Positions 1-8,700 of a stretch of 64,000 bases of DNA are shown here, piece by piece. The position numbers were made by a program, and so were the translations under genes. This DNA is from Amblyornis subalaris (lineage: Eukaryota > Chordata > Aves > Passeriformes > Ptilonorhynchidae). The notes below the pieces were generated by a model. It was not told where the DNA came from. It saw only the letters and a program-made list of their open reading frames with translations, and did not search any database. The DNA lies in assembly GCA_018881555.1 (NCBI GenBank), contig JACAXG010000064.1:2292852-2356851 (forward strand), read 5' to 3'. Each line of letters opens with the position of its first letter. The stretch's first letter is position 1.

Positions 1-954
1 CCAGCAGGTTTTGGCACTGCAAGGTGACCCAGCTGCTCCAGCTACAAAGGTGGATTTCTGCCCTGCAAGAACAGGGCACGCAAAAAAGCATCGCTAAACT
101 GCAAAACCACCCTCCCTCGGAGCTTCTCCACCTAAATTCCAGCCCTGCAGGCAGTGCTGTCTTCTCCACCAGGATGTGCCAGTGGCCATCACCCCACTGC
201 ATCATCTGCGGCTGGTGGGGGGTCCCATTTGCCTGGAGGAGTGCCCAGAACATGCTGTACCCGCTCCCGAGGCCAGCCTGTCCCTGGGCAACCCTGGGCA
301 TGTCCAAAACCAGCCCCCGAGCTCCCTGGGCTGCTGTGGTTGCATCAGAGAGCAGTGGGTGAGCCCAGACACCTCTGGGGTGAGGTGGCAGCCAGCTTCT
401 TTCTTTCATTCTTTTTTTCCCCTTTAATTTTCATCTGGGACATTGCTTTGCACCTAAGGGATGCTTCAGACTCCATCCTGCACTGCCCTGCAGTGCATCA
501 GCTCCTGGGAACTCACCAGGACCAAGCGATCACCAAAGGTCCCTCTGCAAAGGCCATGTGGCTGCAGAGATCCAGCCTCACTGTCCCACCCCCAAAAATC
601 TTCAGGACAACTAATACGAATTTTTTTGCTCTGCTTGCACCCATTCTTCACATAAATTAGCAAGAGGAATTAGGAGACTGAGTGTTCCACACCGCCTCGG
701 CTTCACCTCCCGGCGGGAGATGCAACGCATGGCAGTAAAGTCAAGGCAGATACAGTGTGACTAAAAAAAGAGCATGGTTGCATTTTTTTTCTTTTAAAGC
801 CGGATTGCCTTTCACGGTGACTATATTTATAGGTAGAGCTGTTGAAATTTTAAGGGCTCCTTGCCACAGGAATCCGGTCATGTCTCGTGTTCACAAAGTG
901 GCGTAACTTGGCAAAAATGAACATTTAACAGGCCAATGGGTGCTGCTTCCTTTC

Positions 955-980
955 CTTAATTTTGGGTTAAATCAGAAGGG
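955..980 (+). repeat. direct repeat copy A (26 bases)
   Basis: Begins CTTAATTTTGGGTT and ends AATCAGAAGGG. It matches 3305-3330 with one difference (A here, C there, after GGGTT). Weaker similarity continues about ten bases to the right (A-rich, then GATG). The sequence is not part of a repeat family I recognise. Confidence 0.8.
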
Positions 981-2499
981 AAAAAGACAAGATGCAAAAT
1001 TAGCCATGCACACCACTGCCATGTGCCACAGTCTGTATTTTCCAGATTAGGAGCGTAACGAACACGGGACTTCACACCCACCCTAGACCGGCACTTTCCT
1101 TTTCTGTCAATGACCAAAAAACCCCAGCTTTTGTGGGTGTTTATTTTTGCTTTCGGTTTGGCTATCCGTGGCACACACAAAGCCTCCTCTGCACTTCGTT
1201 TTATGGTTGAAAAACCCTGTCAGGGTTCAGCTGCAGAGCGGTAAAACTCGCTCTCCCCGTCCAAAGCCGCCCGGGAACGCCACCCGCCAATGCCGCGGCA
1301 CACGATGCCCAGAAACCACGCGGTCTCAGCCCAAAAGTTGGCAGTTTTCTTACACAACAGCATGCTACGCTGCTAAACCCCTTTTTAATTTTAATTTATG
1401 CCATAAAAGCATGTTACACCCTGTCCAAAGACGCTACCACCCCACTGAGCACGTCTGGATGCTAAACTTTGATTCCCTATGACAACGTGTGTCTATTTAA
1501 GACAAAACCCAAACCATAATTGAAGTTATTGATAGGAGATGATGTTTACTGTTTGCTATTTTAATATCAAGTGCTGTTGGATGTCAAGCCACTGATTTCC
1601 ATGGCTTGCAGGGGATGATGAAGCTGGAAACATGCCTGAATGTTGGGTTTTTTGATGTGTCTATGGGCACTTCTGCTGTCAAATCAAAGAAATGCACTTA
1701 ACAGGCCAATCCCAGCGGATGCTTCTCATCCAGGATCGCCTTGACTGGAAGCTGAGTGATTTCTGAGCTATCAAGACACACATAAAAATAAAGTAACTGT
1801 AACAAAATCTTTTTGCTTCTGCAAGCAGCCCTCTCCCTAAGCAAAGCCAACAGGGTGATGGCTCATGGCATGACATTGACACGACTATTTCCAGCCTCAT
1901 GGAAGTTAACCAAAGTTAATGTTTGAGTACTCCCAAAGGGAACAAATTTCAGGTTGAAGCACTTACCAAAGGTTAAAAGTCTCTTCATTCACTTGCCCAA
2001 GTGTCATATTTGGTGGCATCTGATGACCCCAAAAAGCAGCTGTGCTGCATCAGCCCCTGCCTGTCAGCACCTGGGTGGTTAACTCTGAAGCCTAGTGACA
2101 ACACACTGTTAAAAAGTTCCTGGATGTATATAAATATTGGTGGGTCCACAAATCCCTGAGCTTTAAATCCACCTGCAGCATTTTCAAAGTATGCTATTAG
2201 CAATGATATGATTAAAAAAATTAACCATCATTATAACAGCGGAATTTAAATCCAGCTCACAGCCAGGGAGGGAGATTCCTGACATTTCATATACAAAAAA
2301 GTCACCAGCCTCATTTATCCACACTACTCTTTTTCCACTGCTGTCAAAATCACTCGACTTCATTAAGGCTCACTTTTCTTGCTGATCCTCCTTCAGCCAG
2401 AAAGATGCACATAAACCCAACCCAGCAGCTCCAGACACTTGTTGCCCCGTTTATGTTTCAGCACCTTTGAGGAGAAAGATGAAGCCACAACCAAATTAA

Positions 2500-2590
2500 C
2501 CGGAGAAATTGGCAGCGGTGCAAACTTGACAGATTCCAGCTAATTGCTTGGATTAGTAATTCCAGTCGCATGCAAAAATCCACCTTACCT
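2500..2590. promoter_or_regulatory. candidate conserved non-coding element
   Basis: Within about 40 bases there is a TAATTG site (2541-2546), a GGATTA core (2550-2555, the complement of TAATCC, the K50 homeodomain type) followed by GTAATT, and an octamer-like ATGCAAA (2570-2576). The block is complex and repeat-free. The call rests only on motif clustering; no alignment was available. Confidence 0.22.
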
Positions 2591-2732
2591 ACGCCAGAGA
2601 AAGGCATGGCATGGGCTGTCCTCCTGCTGCGTGACCCACCTGCCTAGGGAACGGGAACTACCGGTATTCCCAAGCCCCCACACCACGGCCAGGCTAGGAA
2701 AGGCTTGTTAGCCTAACGAGACACGCTCAAAT

Positions 2733-2914
2733 ATAGAATCACTGAATCATTAAGGCTGAAAACCACCTCCAAGATCACCAAGTCCAACCACCAATGCAGC
2801 AGCANCACCACCACGTTCACCACTGAATCACGTCCCCAAGTGCCATACCCACACGTTTTCTGAACACTTCCAGGGATGGTGATTCCACCACTTCCCTGGG
2901 CAGNCTGTGTCAAA
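2733..2914 (-). mobile_element. CR1: CR1 retrotransposon fragment (3' end)
   Basis: Reads from the plus strand as the complement of a CR1 tail: AGAATCA..GAATCATTAAGG, then AAGATCACCAAGTCCAACC, a variant internal segment, and finally CACTTCCAGGGATGGTGATTCC and CACTTCCCTGGGCAG. Family membership follows from similarity to the well-known avian CR1 3' consensus. Odd feature: an interrupted CAG/CAC triplet tract at about 2794-2814 replaces the usual short spacer. Confidence 0.88.
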
Positions 2915-3304
2915 CATGTCCCAGGAGAGGCCATCCCTGCAGCAGCTGCCGATGCGGCCAGAGCAGCCCCATCCGTTTGACGCCGTTTCCTCGCGAAGAA
3001 GAGGAAAACATCTATGGGGATGGCGAGACCGGACAGCCTGGAACACGGCGCTTCCCCCCTTGGGCCCCTTGTGACACCGATCGCTGCGTCCGGCGCCGCG
3101 GGGGTGGAGAGGCCCCGCGGAGCGCTGACAGCGCCCACGCCGCATCCCACCCACGGAGCGCGGTGGGACGGGGGTCTGCCGGGATGCTCCGTGTCCGCAC
3201 NGCGGGGTGGGGGACTGCGGCACCGCGCGTGGGCTCCCAAGGGGGCTACGGCGGAGAGGAAGCAGCGTGCGTGACCCCCCCACACAGGGGCTGTACCTCC
3301 CCTC

Positions 3305-3330
3305 CCTTAATTTTGGGTTCAATCAGAAGG
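3305..3330 (+). repeat. direct repeat copy B (26 bases)
   Basis: One-mismatch copy of 955-980, here embedded in an AT-rich break inside the left shoulder of the CpG island. The two copies are about 2.35 kb apart in the same orientation. Confidence 0.8.
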
Positions 3331-3596
3331 GCAAAGATGCTGTAGTAGCCTCGCTGGGGACCGGGGAGGCACGCACGCTGCTGCCCCCCCCGCCACAGCC
3401 CCGAGATAGCTGCACCGGAGCCATCACCCCGCTGCGGGAGGGCATCGCAGCCCGCCCAGCCTCCCCCTCACGCCGCGCTGGCCCCGCGGCCGGCAGCGCG
3501 CGGACCCCTCCCGCTCGCATTGTTGCGCGGGCGGACCCACGTGCGGCCGCCGCTTCCCCTTGTCCGCCCGCCCGCCCTCCGCGCCCGCGCACTGAC

Positions 3597-3710
3597 CTGC
3601 CCGCCGGCTCCGCTCGGCTCCTCTGGGCTGCGCTCGCCCCGCGCCCGGCTCCGCTCGCGGCCCGCCCGGCCCCGCTCGCCGCCCCCCGCCCGCACATGCA
3701 GCCGCCGCCG
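3597..3710 (-). other. candidate non-coding or 5'-coding first exon, minus strand
   Basis: Read on the minus strand, the GC-box cluster is followed by a G-rich leader with CGG repeats and then a strong splice donor. The donor reads CAG|GTCAGT, with the last exon base at 3597 and the intron starting at 3596. The right boundary (transcription start) is a guess of about 3700-3770. A minus-strand ATG at 3697-3695 opens a frame of 33 codons plus two bases into the donor. It encodes a Gly/Ala/Arg-rich stretch starting MCGRGAASGAGR, which resembles GC-rich leader sequence more than a known protein. A non-coding 5' UTR exon is equally likely. The gene cannot be identified because its other exons lie left of the window. 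Confidence 0.45.
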
Positions 3711-3757
3711 CCGCCGCCCCCGCCCCGAGCGCGCCCGCGCCCCCGGCCCCGCCCCCG
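3695..3757. repeat. CCG/GCC triplet-rich low-complexity segment
   Basis: Seven GCC/CCG-type triplets in a row at about 3701-3717, followed by alternating CG/CCCG sequence. In minus-strand transcripts this would be a CGG-rich 5' leader, a class of repeat that varies in length in vertebrate promoters. Confidence 0.7.
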
Positions 3758-3895
3758 CGCGCGCCACCGCCGCGTCACGTGGGGCCCGCGAGAGCCAATG
3801 GGGAGGGAACAGACCAGGGAGAGGGGCGCGGTCTCGCGGCAGGATGGGCGGGGTTGGGGAAGGGGCGGAGCCACGCTGGAGTGGGCGGGGCCAGG
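3720..3895 (-). promoter_or_regulatory. core promoter region with GC boxes, CCAAT box and E-box
   Basis: Elements seen: a GC box CCCCGCCCC at 3747-3755; a USF/MITF-type E-box GTCACGTG at 3774-3781; a CCAAT box at 3795-3799; and plus-strand GGGCGG boxes near 3846, 3863 and 3883. A second CACGTG lies at 3538-3543. No TATA box is evident. The spacing, with CCAAT about 80-120 bases from the G-rich leader on its left, fits leftward transcription. Rightward or bidirectional initiation cannot be excluded, but no good plus-strand splice donor follows. Confidence 0.55.
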
Positions 3896-3961
3896 GGTGA
3901 CGGGAGCGTGAGGGAAGGGGGGAAAAGGGAAAAGAAAAAGGAGTGGAACAAGAATGAATGG

Positions 3962-4380
3962 AGCCCCTTTGCTCTGAAGACAGGCTGGGAGAGCTGCGGT
4001 GTTCAGCCTGGAGAAGAGAAGGCTCCNGGGAGAACTTAGAGACATTTCCAGTGCCTAAAAGGGCTAAAAGAGAGCAGGAGCGGAACTTTGGACAAGGGAT
4101 GGAGAGACAGGACAAGGGGGAATGGCTTTAAACTGACAGAGGGCAGGGTTAGATTAAATATTAGGATAAAACTCTTCCCTGTGAGGGTGGCGAGGCACCG
4201 ACGTAGGTTGCCCAGAGAAACTGTGGCTGCCCCATCTGTGGAAGTGTTCAAGGCCAGGTTGAATGGGGCTCTGAGCAACCTGGTCTAGTGGAAGGTGTCC
4301 CTGCCCATGGCAGGATATTGGAACTGGGTGATCTTTAAGGTCCCTTCCAACCCAAACCATTCTGTACATCTATGATTCTA
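3962..4380 (+). mobile_element. CR1: CR1 retrotransposon fragment, longest plus-strand copy
   Basis: Starts at the conserved GAGCCC..TTGCTCTGAAGACAGGCTGG and GTTCAGCCTGGAGAAGAGAA segment, upstream of the usual 3' block. It continues through GGCTTTAAACTGA, TTGCCCAGAGAAACTG and GTCCCTGCCCATGG, and ends with CCAAACCATTCTGTA and CTATGATTCTA. No reverse-transcriptase coding sequence is present, so the copy is 5'-truncated and dead. It lies just upstream of the minus-strand promoter. Confidence 0.95.
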
Positions 4381-4745
4381 AGAACAAGAAAATGAAGATG
4401 AGGGGGAGGAAGAGGAGGAGGAAGAAGAGGACGAAGAAAGAGGATGGTGATGACAAGGAGGAAGAGGAGAAGGCAAGGGTGAAATAAGAAGGAAGAGGAA
4501 GAGGAGGAAGAAAGAAGACAAAGATGATGAAGGTGACAAGAAGAAAGAAGGAGAAGAAGAGGGAGGAGAAGGAGAAGAATAAGGAGGAGAAGGAGGAGAA
4601 GGAGAAGGAGAAGGAGAAGNAGGAGAAGGAGAAGGAGAAGGAGAAGGAGAAGGAGAAGGAGAAGGAGAAGGAGAAGGAGAAGGAGAAGGAGAAGGAGAAG
4701 GAGAAAACAAAGATGGTGAAGAGGAAGATGAGGAAGAAAAAGAGG
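4381..4745 (+). repeat. purine-rich tract with (GGAGAA)n microsatellite
   Basis: About 360 bases almost without pyrimidines on the plus strand, starting directly at the CR1 tail. Bases 4594-4706 are a nearly pure GGAGAA hexamer array of about 18 units, broken by one N at 4620. Flanking parts are degenerate AGG/GAA/GATGA repeats. Translation gives only Glu/Lys (plus) or Leu, Pro/Ser (minus) low-complexity strings, so I read it as a repeat and not as a gene. Array length in a draft assembly may be wrong. Confidence 0.95.
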
Positions 4746-5452
4746 AGCCCTGGAGGCAGGGTCAGGTTCAGGCAGCACAGGCCTGGGCTTGGTGCAGTGT
4801 CCCCTGTCCCCCAAAGAGAGGTGCCTGTGATCCCCTGACAGCCGGGCTGGATGAAGGGAGGAGGCTGCCCGTTCCTGAGGCTATAAAGGATATATTTAAC
4901 ATCCCGCCATTAGTGGTTCTGGGTACGTGTGAGGCACAAGGGGTCACCCAGCATGTCACCAACTCAGTCTGGTGCAATTCAGGAGCTACTGTTGCTCAGC
5001 CTTTATGGCCAAGGGCCTCACCTTACGTTGTCGACCTTTGTGTCTATAACCCCTGTCTAGATCTGTGGTGTAAGGAACCACCATAAATGCAAAGGAATAG
5101 GAGCAGACCACCTGACGTCATCACAAGTTTTCATTTATTTCTGACTTATTGAGGACTCTTTTNGCAGAAGTCATCACAGAGGCAGCCAAGGGCTTCACAG
5201 ACATGAAAAGAATAATAGGGGTTTTGGGGTGACAGGCACAAAGGGATGAGGTGATTCCTCGGGAGGTAGAAACACGTAGAGATGAATGTCAGGAGATCCT
5301 CAGATGTACTTGTATTTCAAGGATATTTTTATCTCTTCCCTGAAAGGCACTAAACTGGTGTCCTCTAGACGAGAACAAGCCTGACAGTGCTTTATGTTTC
5401 TGAGAACATTGTTCAAAGTATGCAGTCCTCCTCTCTGGTTAAGGGATGACCT
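4746..5452. other. unique non-coding DNA
   Basis: No gene or repeat recognised. One ambiguous base lies near 5163. Confidence 0.6.
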
Positions 5453-5720
5453 GGAATCATAGATCATAGAATATCCTGAGTTGGAAGTGACCCACAAGGA
5501 TCATCAAGTCCAACTTCTGGCCCTGCACAGGACAACCTCGAAAATCACACCTGAGAGTGTTGTCCAAACACTCCTTGAACTTTGTCAGGCTTGCTGCCAT
5601 GACCACTTCCTTGGGGAGCCTGTTCCTGGGCCCAACCACCCTCTGGGTCATGAACCTTTCCCTAATACCCAACCTAAACCTCCTCTGGCACAGTTCATGC
5701 TGTTACAGGACACAGCCGTG
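5453..5720 (-). mobile_element. CR1: CR1 fragment, different subfamily
   Basis: Begins ATCATAGAATATCCTGAG, then TTGGAAGTGACCCACAAGG and ATCATCAAGTCCAAC, with the later CCTTGGGGAGCCTGTTCC and CCAACCACCCTCTGGGTCATG. This is the CR1 subfamily type with the TATCCTGAGTTGGAAG tail, distinct from most copies in the window, which carry GGTTTGGGTTGGAAG. Confidence 0.92.
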
Positions 5721-8700
5721 ACATCCCGACCTGTCACAATCTACAGCAAGTTCTCCAGCAGAACTTGAGAAGGGCTGATTTGGTATCTGACTGTTTCCAA
5801 CAGAAAAAAAGAAAACATAAAAAAAAGGAAAGGAATGCTTCAGAATTTCTTAATGCATCACGAAAGAAACAAAAAAAAAGTTAAGGAAATAAGTCCATTT
5901 TCCCAAAGTTTCTTAACATAGTGAATCTTATGCAACTACAGTGTATATGCGTAAATATATAAAACGAATGCTTGGATAAAACTTCGGGATCCATGATTGA
6001 TTTCAAAGGATATTCAAGACGTTTGGTATCTGCAAGTTTGAAACTCACAGCTGGATGAAAGGGATTTTCATTCTCTCCCTCCCCTTTCTCTCTCAAGGCA
6101 GAGCATAAGCTTAACCTTGGTTAGGCATCAGCAAATTCACACCTTGCAGACAAGTCTGCTGAGAACAGAAAAAAACCTGTGACTTCCCTTGCTATTGACA
6201 TTTAGGTTCTGCTGTCTCTCTCCCTGCTACTTTTCTGAAGTGAGAAAATTATCTGTTTTTCACATCAACGTTTTTTAATCAAAACTCAGAGCGTGACTTT
6301 CAGTGGTGCTAAAATCAGTCTGGCAAAGCCCAGAGAGAGCTTTGGAGGACAGAAGTCCTCCTGCTCATGCTGGTGGTGGTGGGACCTATGGAGAAGTCCG
6401 CCTGCAACCGCTCTCTTTAAAAGCCAAAAAACTGAAAACTGAAACAAACAAACAAGAAAATCCAAAGAAAAACAACTTCGCAGTTGCTCTACTTGGTTGG
6501 GTATTTTTGGTCAAATCTTTTCTTGTTGAAACAGCGTGACCCCTTTCCCTTCCACGGGGATTCCCAGGCACGATGGGGAACTGCGCTTGGCTCCGAGGGA
6601 ATACATTTGTTTTTCCGTATCCTTTATTGTTTGTAAAAACGACAGACCCGCCTTTCCCTCAGACACAGCAAATGTTAGTGATCTGTTTTTTATTTAGCGG
6701 AGAACCTGAGAGCGGTGGTTGGCAAAGCCCTTCTTTTGCTTCCCATCTGAAATGTCACATGGCAAATTGCAGCGCCCGAGCACAACCTCAGCTTGACAGC
6801 TCTGGCAGAAGAAAAAGGGCCAACAGCATGAGGCTCCACCACATTCCCTCAGAAGTGCTGTCAAACCCAGCTTGATGCCTCTTGCATGGGTGAGGCTGTG
6901 GGGTTGCTGTGCCTGGGAGCATCGCTTCTTGGACGGGGGTGGTTAATTCATACCAGTTTGGCTGCTGCTCTTGGGTACCACAGAATCAGAGAATATCCTG
7001 AGTAGGGGAGCTTTTGTCCATTGTGAGCTGGAGGGGAAATGGAGGCATTAAAAATTGATGGGCAATGCAACTGGGGAACACCTTCAGGTCTCNTGGCAAG
7101 CCTGAATCCATCTCCAGTCAAGCCCTGCCTCACTTCTCTGTATTTTAGAAAAACAAGCAAAGAGAAACGTTTCCACAATCAGGTCACTGCCTTAAGAGGA
7201 TCAAGTAGGCTTCATGTTAGCCGTAATTTCTGAATTTGAATGGATTTTCAGCACAAATATCGACAATCTCCTGTGCACGTGAGCATCCTTGAGCATGTTT
7301 TTCAGCCTAATGCACTGAAAAGCGATGTGGAAGGATTGTAACCTCTGCACAGATGCTAATCCCAGGGCACTGTGTTTGCCTCAGTGTTAGTGGAAAGCCT
7401 GGCTATGTTTTAACGCGTGCTTGTCAAAGTGCTTGTATTACAGCTGGGACACTTTCCTGGATCTAGCCCACGCAGCCTCCATGTTTGCAGAAAGGATGGA
7501 AATGCAATCCGTACACCTGCTTTGTCTAATTTTCTGTAATCTTTTTTTTCCCCTGCCCCTTCTGTCATTTCAATTTCAGCCAAACTCAGTTTTCTTCAAG
7601 CCAGGACACCATTAACAGTGAACTGATGGAAAAAATGACTCTGCTTTTTGCCACCTGCAGACAACACTTCTTACAGCCGCTGTGTTAGAGGAGGAAGCAG
7701 CAGAAAAGTGATAATTCTGGGTTGGAAAGGTTGCAGGAGGAAGCACTCCTCCAGGGTAGGAAGTGAAACATGAATTCTTGACATGTCAGTGTTGATGTTC
7801 CAGCACTGATGCCTCCTTCGCATCCACACACTGTTCATATTGAACAAGTCCTCCACTGAGTTTCTCAGCCACTGGAGCTCATGTCTTGACTCTCCACACG
7901 TGGTGTTTCTGCTCCTTTGGTGAAGCAGTTATCACACCACGTTCCTCTGGGGCTGCAACATTCTGAATGAGGTTTCCTGACTCAGACATCACATTCACAT
8001 CCTCGACAAGCAACCTGGGTTTCTCCAGCTTGCAGTAGTCCCAGAAAATGCTGTGTGTTGGCTAGTGGATACTTTTTCTTTCTGGGGGAGATAACAAAGT
8101 TTAAAAAAAAACAAAAAACCCTCCCAAAAACAACACACCAAAAACCCCAACCCCAAAACCTTTGCAACAGTTCTGATTCAAATATTATTTTATTTTTTAG
8201 ATCCAGCTTTTCCTCCAGTAGAGGCTAAAAATGGAACACTTAGCTCTTCAAGAAGAGTCATTTAATAGCTGGACCAGCGCTTGGAATTCACTTGAAGGCA
8301 CTGACTAATTCAGCACATGAGCGAAACTGCAGTTCACTCATACGTGGTAACGCCTTTCTTTTTCCCACACTCATCAAAACCTTGTTTGCCTACTTCACAG
8401 ATTCCCCAGGTATTAACAGCCAGCGAAGGCTTCAGAACAGAAAGAGCTCGGTCCAGAGACTCAGAGGTTGCATTTGCATGTAAAAGAGATGGGGGAGGCT
8501 ATGAAGGGCACTCCAGCACTGCTGCAGATGTCCTGGCTCTTTGCAGCTGCCCTCCTACACAGCTGAAGCTCAGTCCTGCTTTCTCAGGCACAGGGCATGG
8601 TCCAGGGCTCTCCTCTGGGCTGAGAACATCGTTTTAATCCTTGCAGGCACCACAATCTGGAATGGCATTTTAACCTCATCAGGGAAGGCAGGATGGGTCT

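Larger units (their letters stand above)
1..2732. other. unique non-coding DNA, inferred intron 1 of the minus-strand transcript
   Basis: No frame here resembles a protein and no interspersed repeat is visible. If the promoter at 3.6-3.9 kb drives leftward transcription, this stretch is intronic. A small CpG-containing patch lies at about 1240-1325, and a motif-rich candidate conserved block lies at 2500-2590. Bases 955-980 carry one copy of a direct repeat found again at 3305-3330. The intronic assignment is inference only. Confidence 0.35.
2970..3905. promoter_or_regulatory. CpG island
   Basis: A sharp rise in G+C and in CpG count that is unique in the window. It is densest at 3450-3780, where CG dinucleotides recur every few bases, with a weaker shoulder at 2970-3300. 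Such unmethylated islands mark the start of most vertebrate housekeeping and developmental genes. The right edge falls just before a CR1 fragment at 3962. Three Ns lie near its left side, so exact sequence there is uncertain. Confidence 0.9.

Noticed and set aside
1240..1325. Small CpG cluster as a second promoter
   Set aside because: Too short and without CCAAT, GC-box or donor motifs.
3207..3911. Long plus-strand frame across the CpG island, including a stretch starting MQPPPPPPPP
   Set aside because: Proline/arginine-rich low-complexity translation of CCG-rich DNA. The minus strand is also open for 240 codons over the same bases, as expected from lack of stop codons in GC-rich sequence.
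4335..4838. Frames giving poly-Leu, poly-Pro/Ser or Glu-Lys repeats
   Set aside because: Translations of the GGAGAA microsatellite; not genes.
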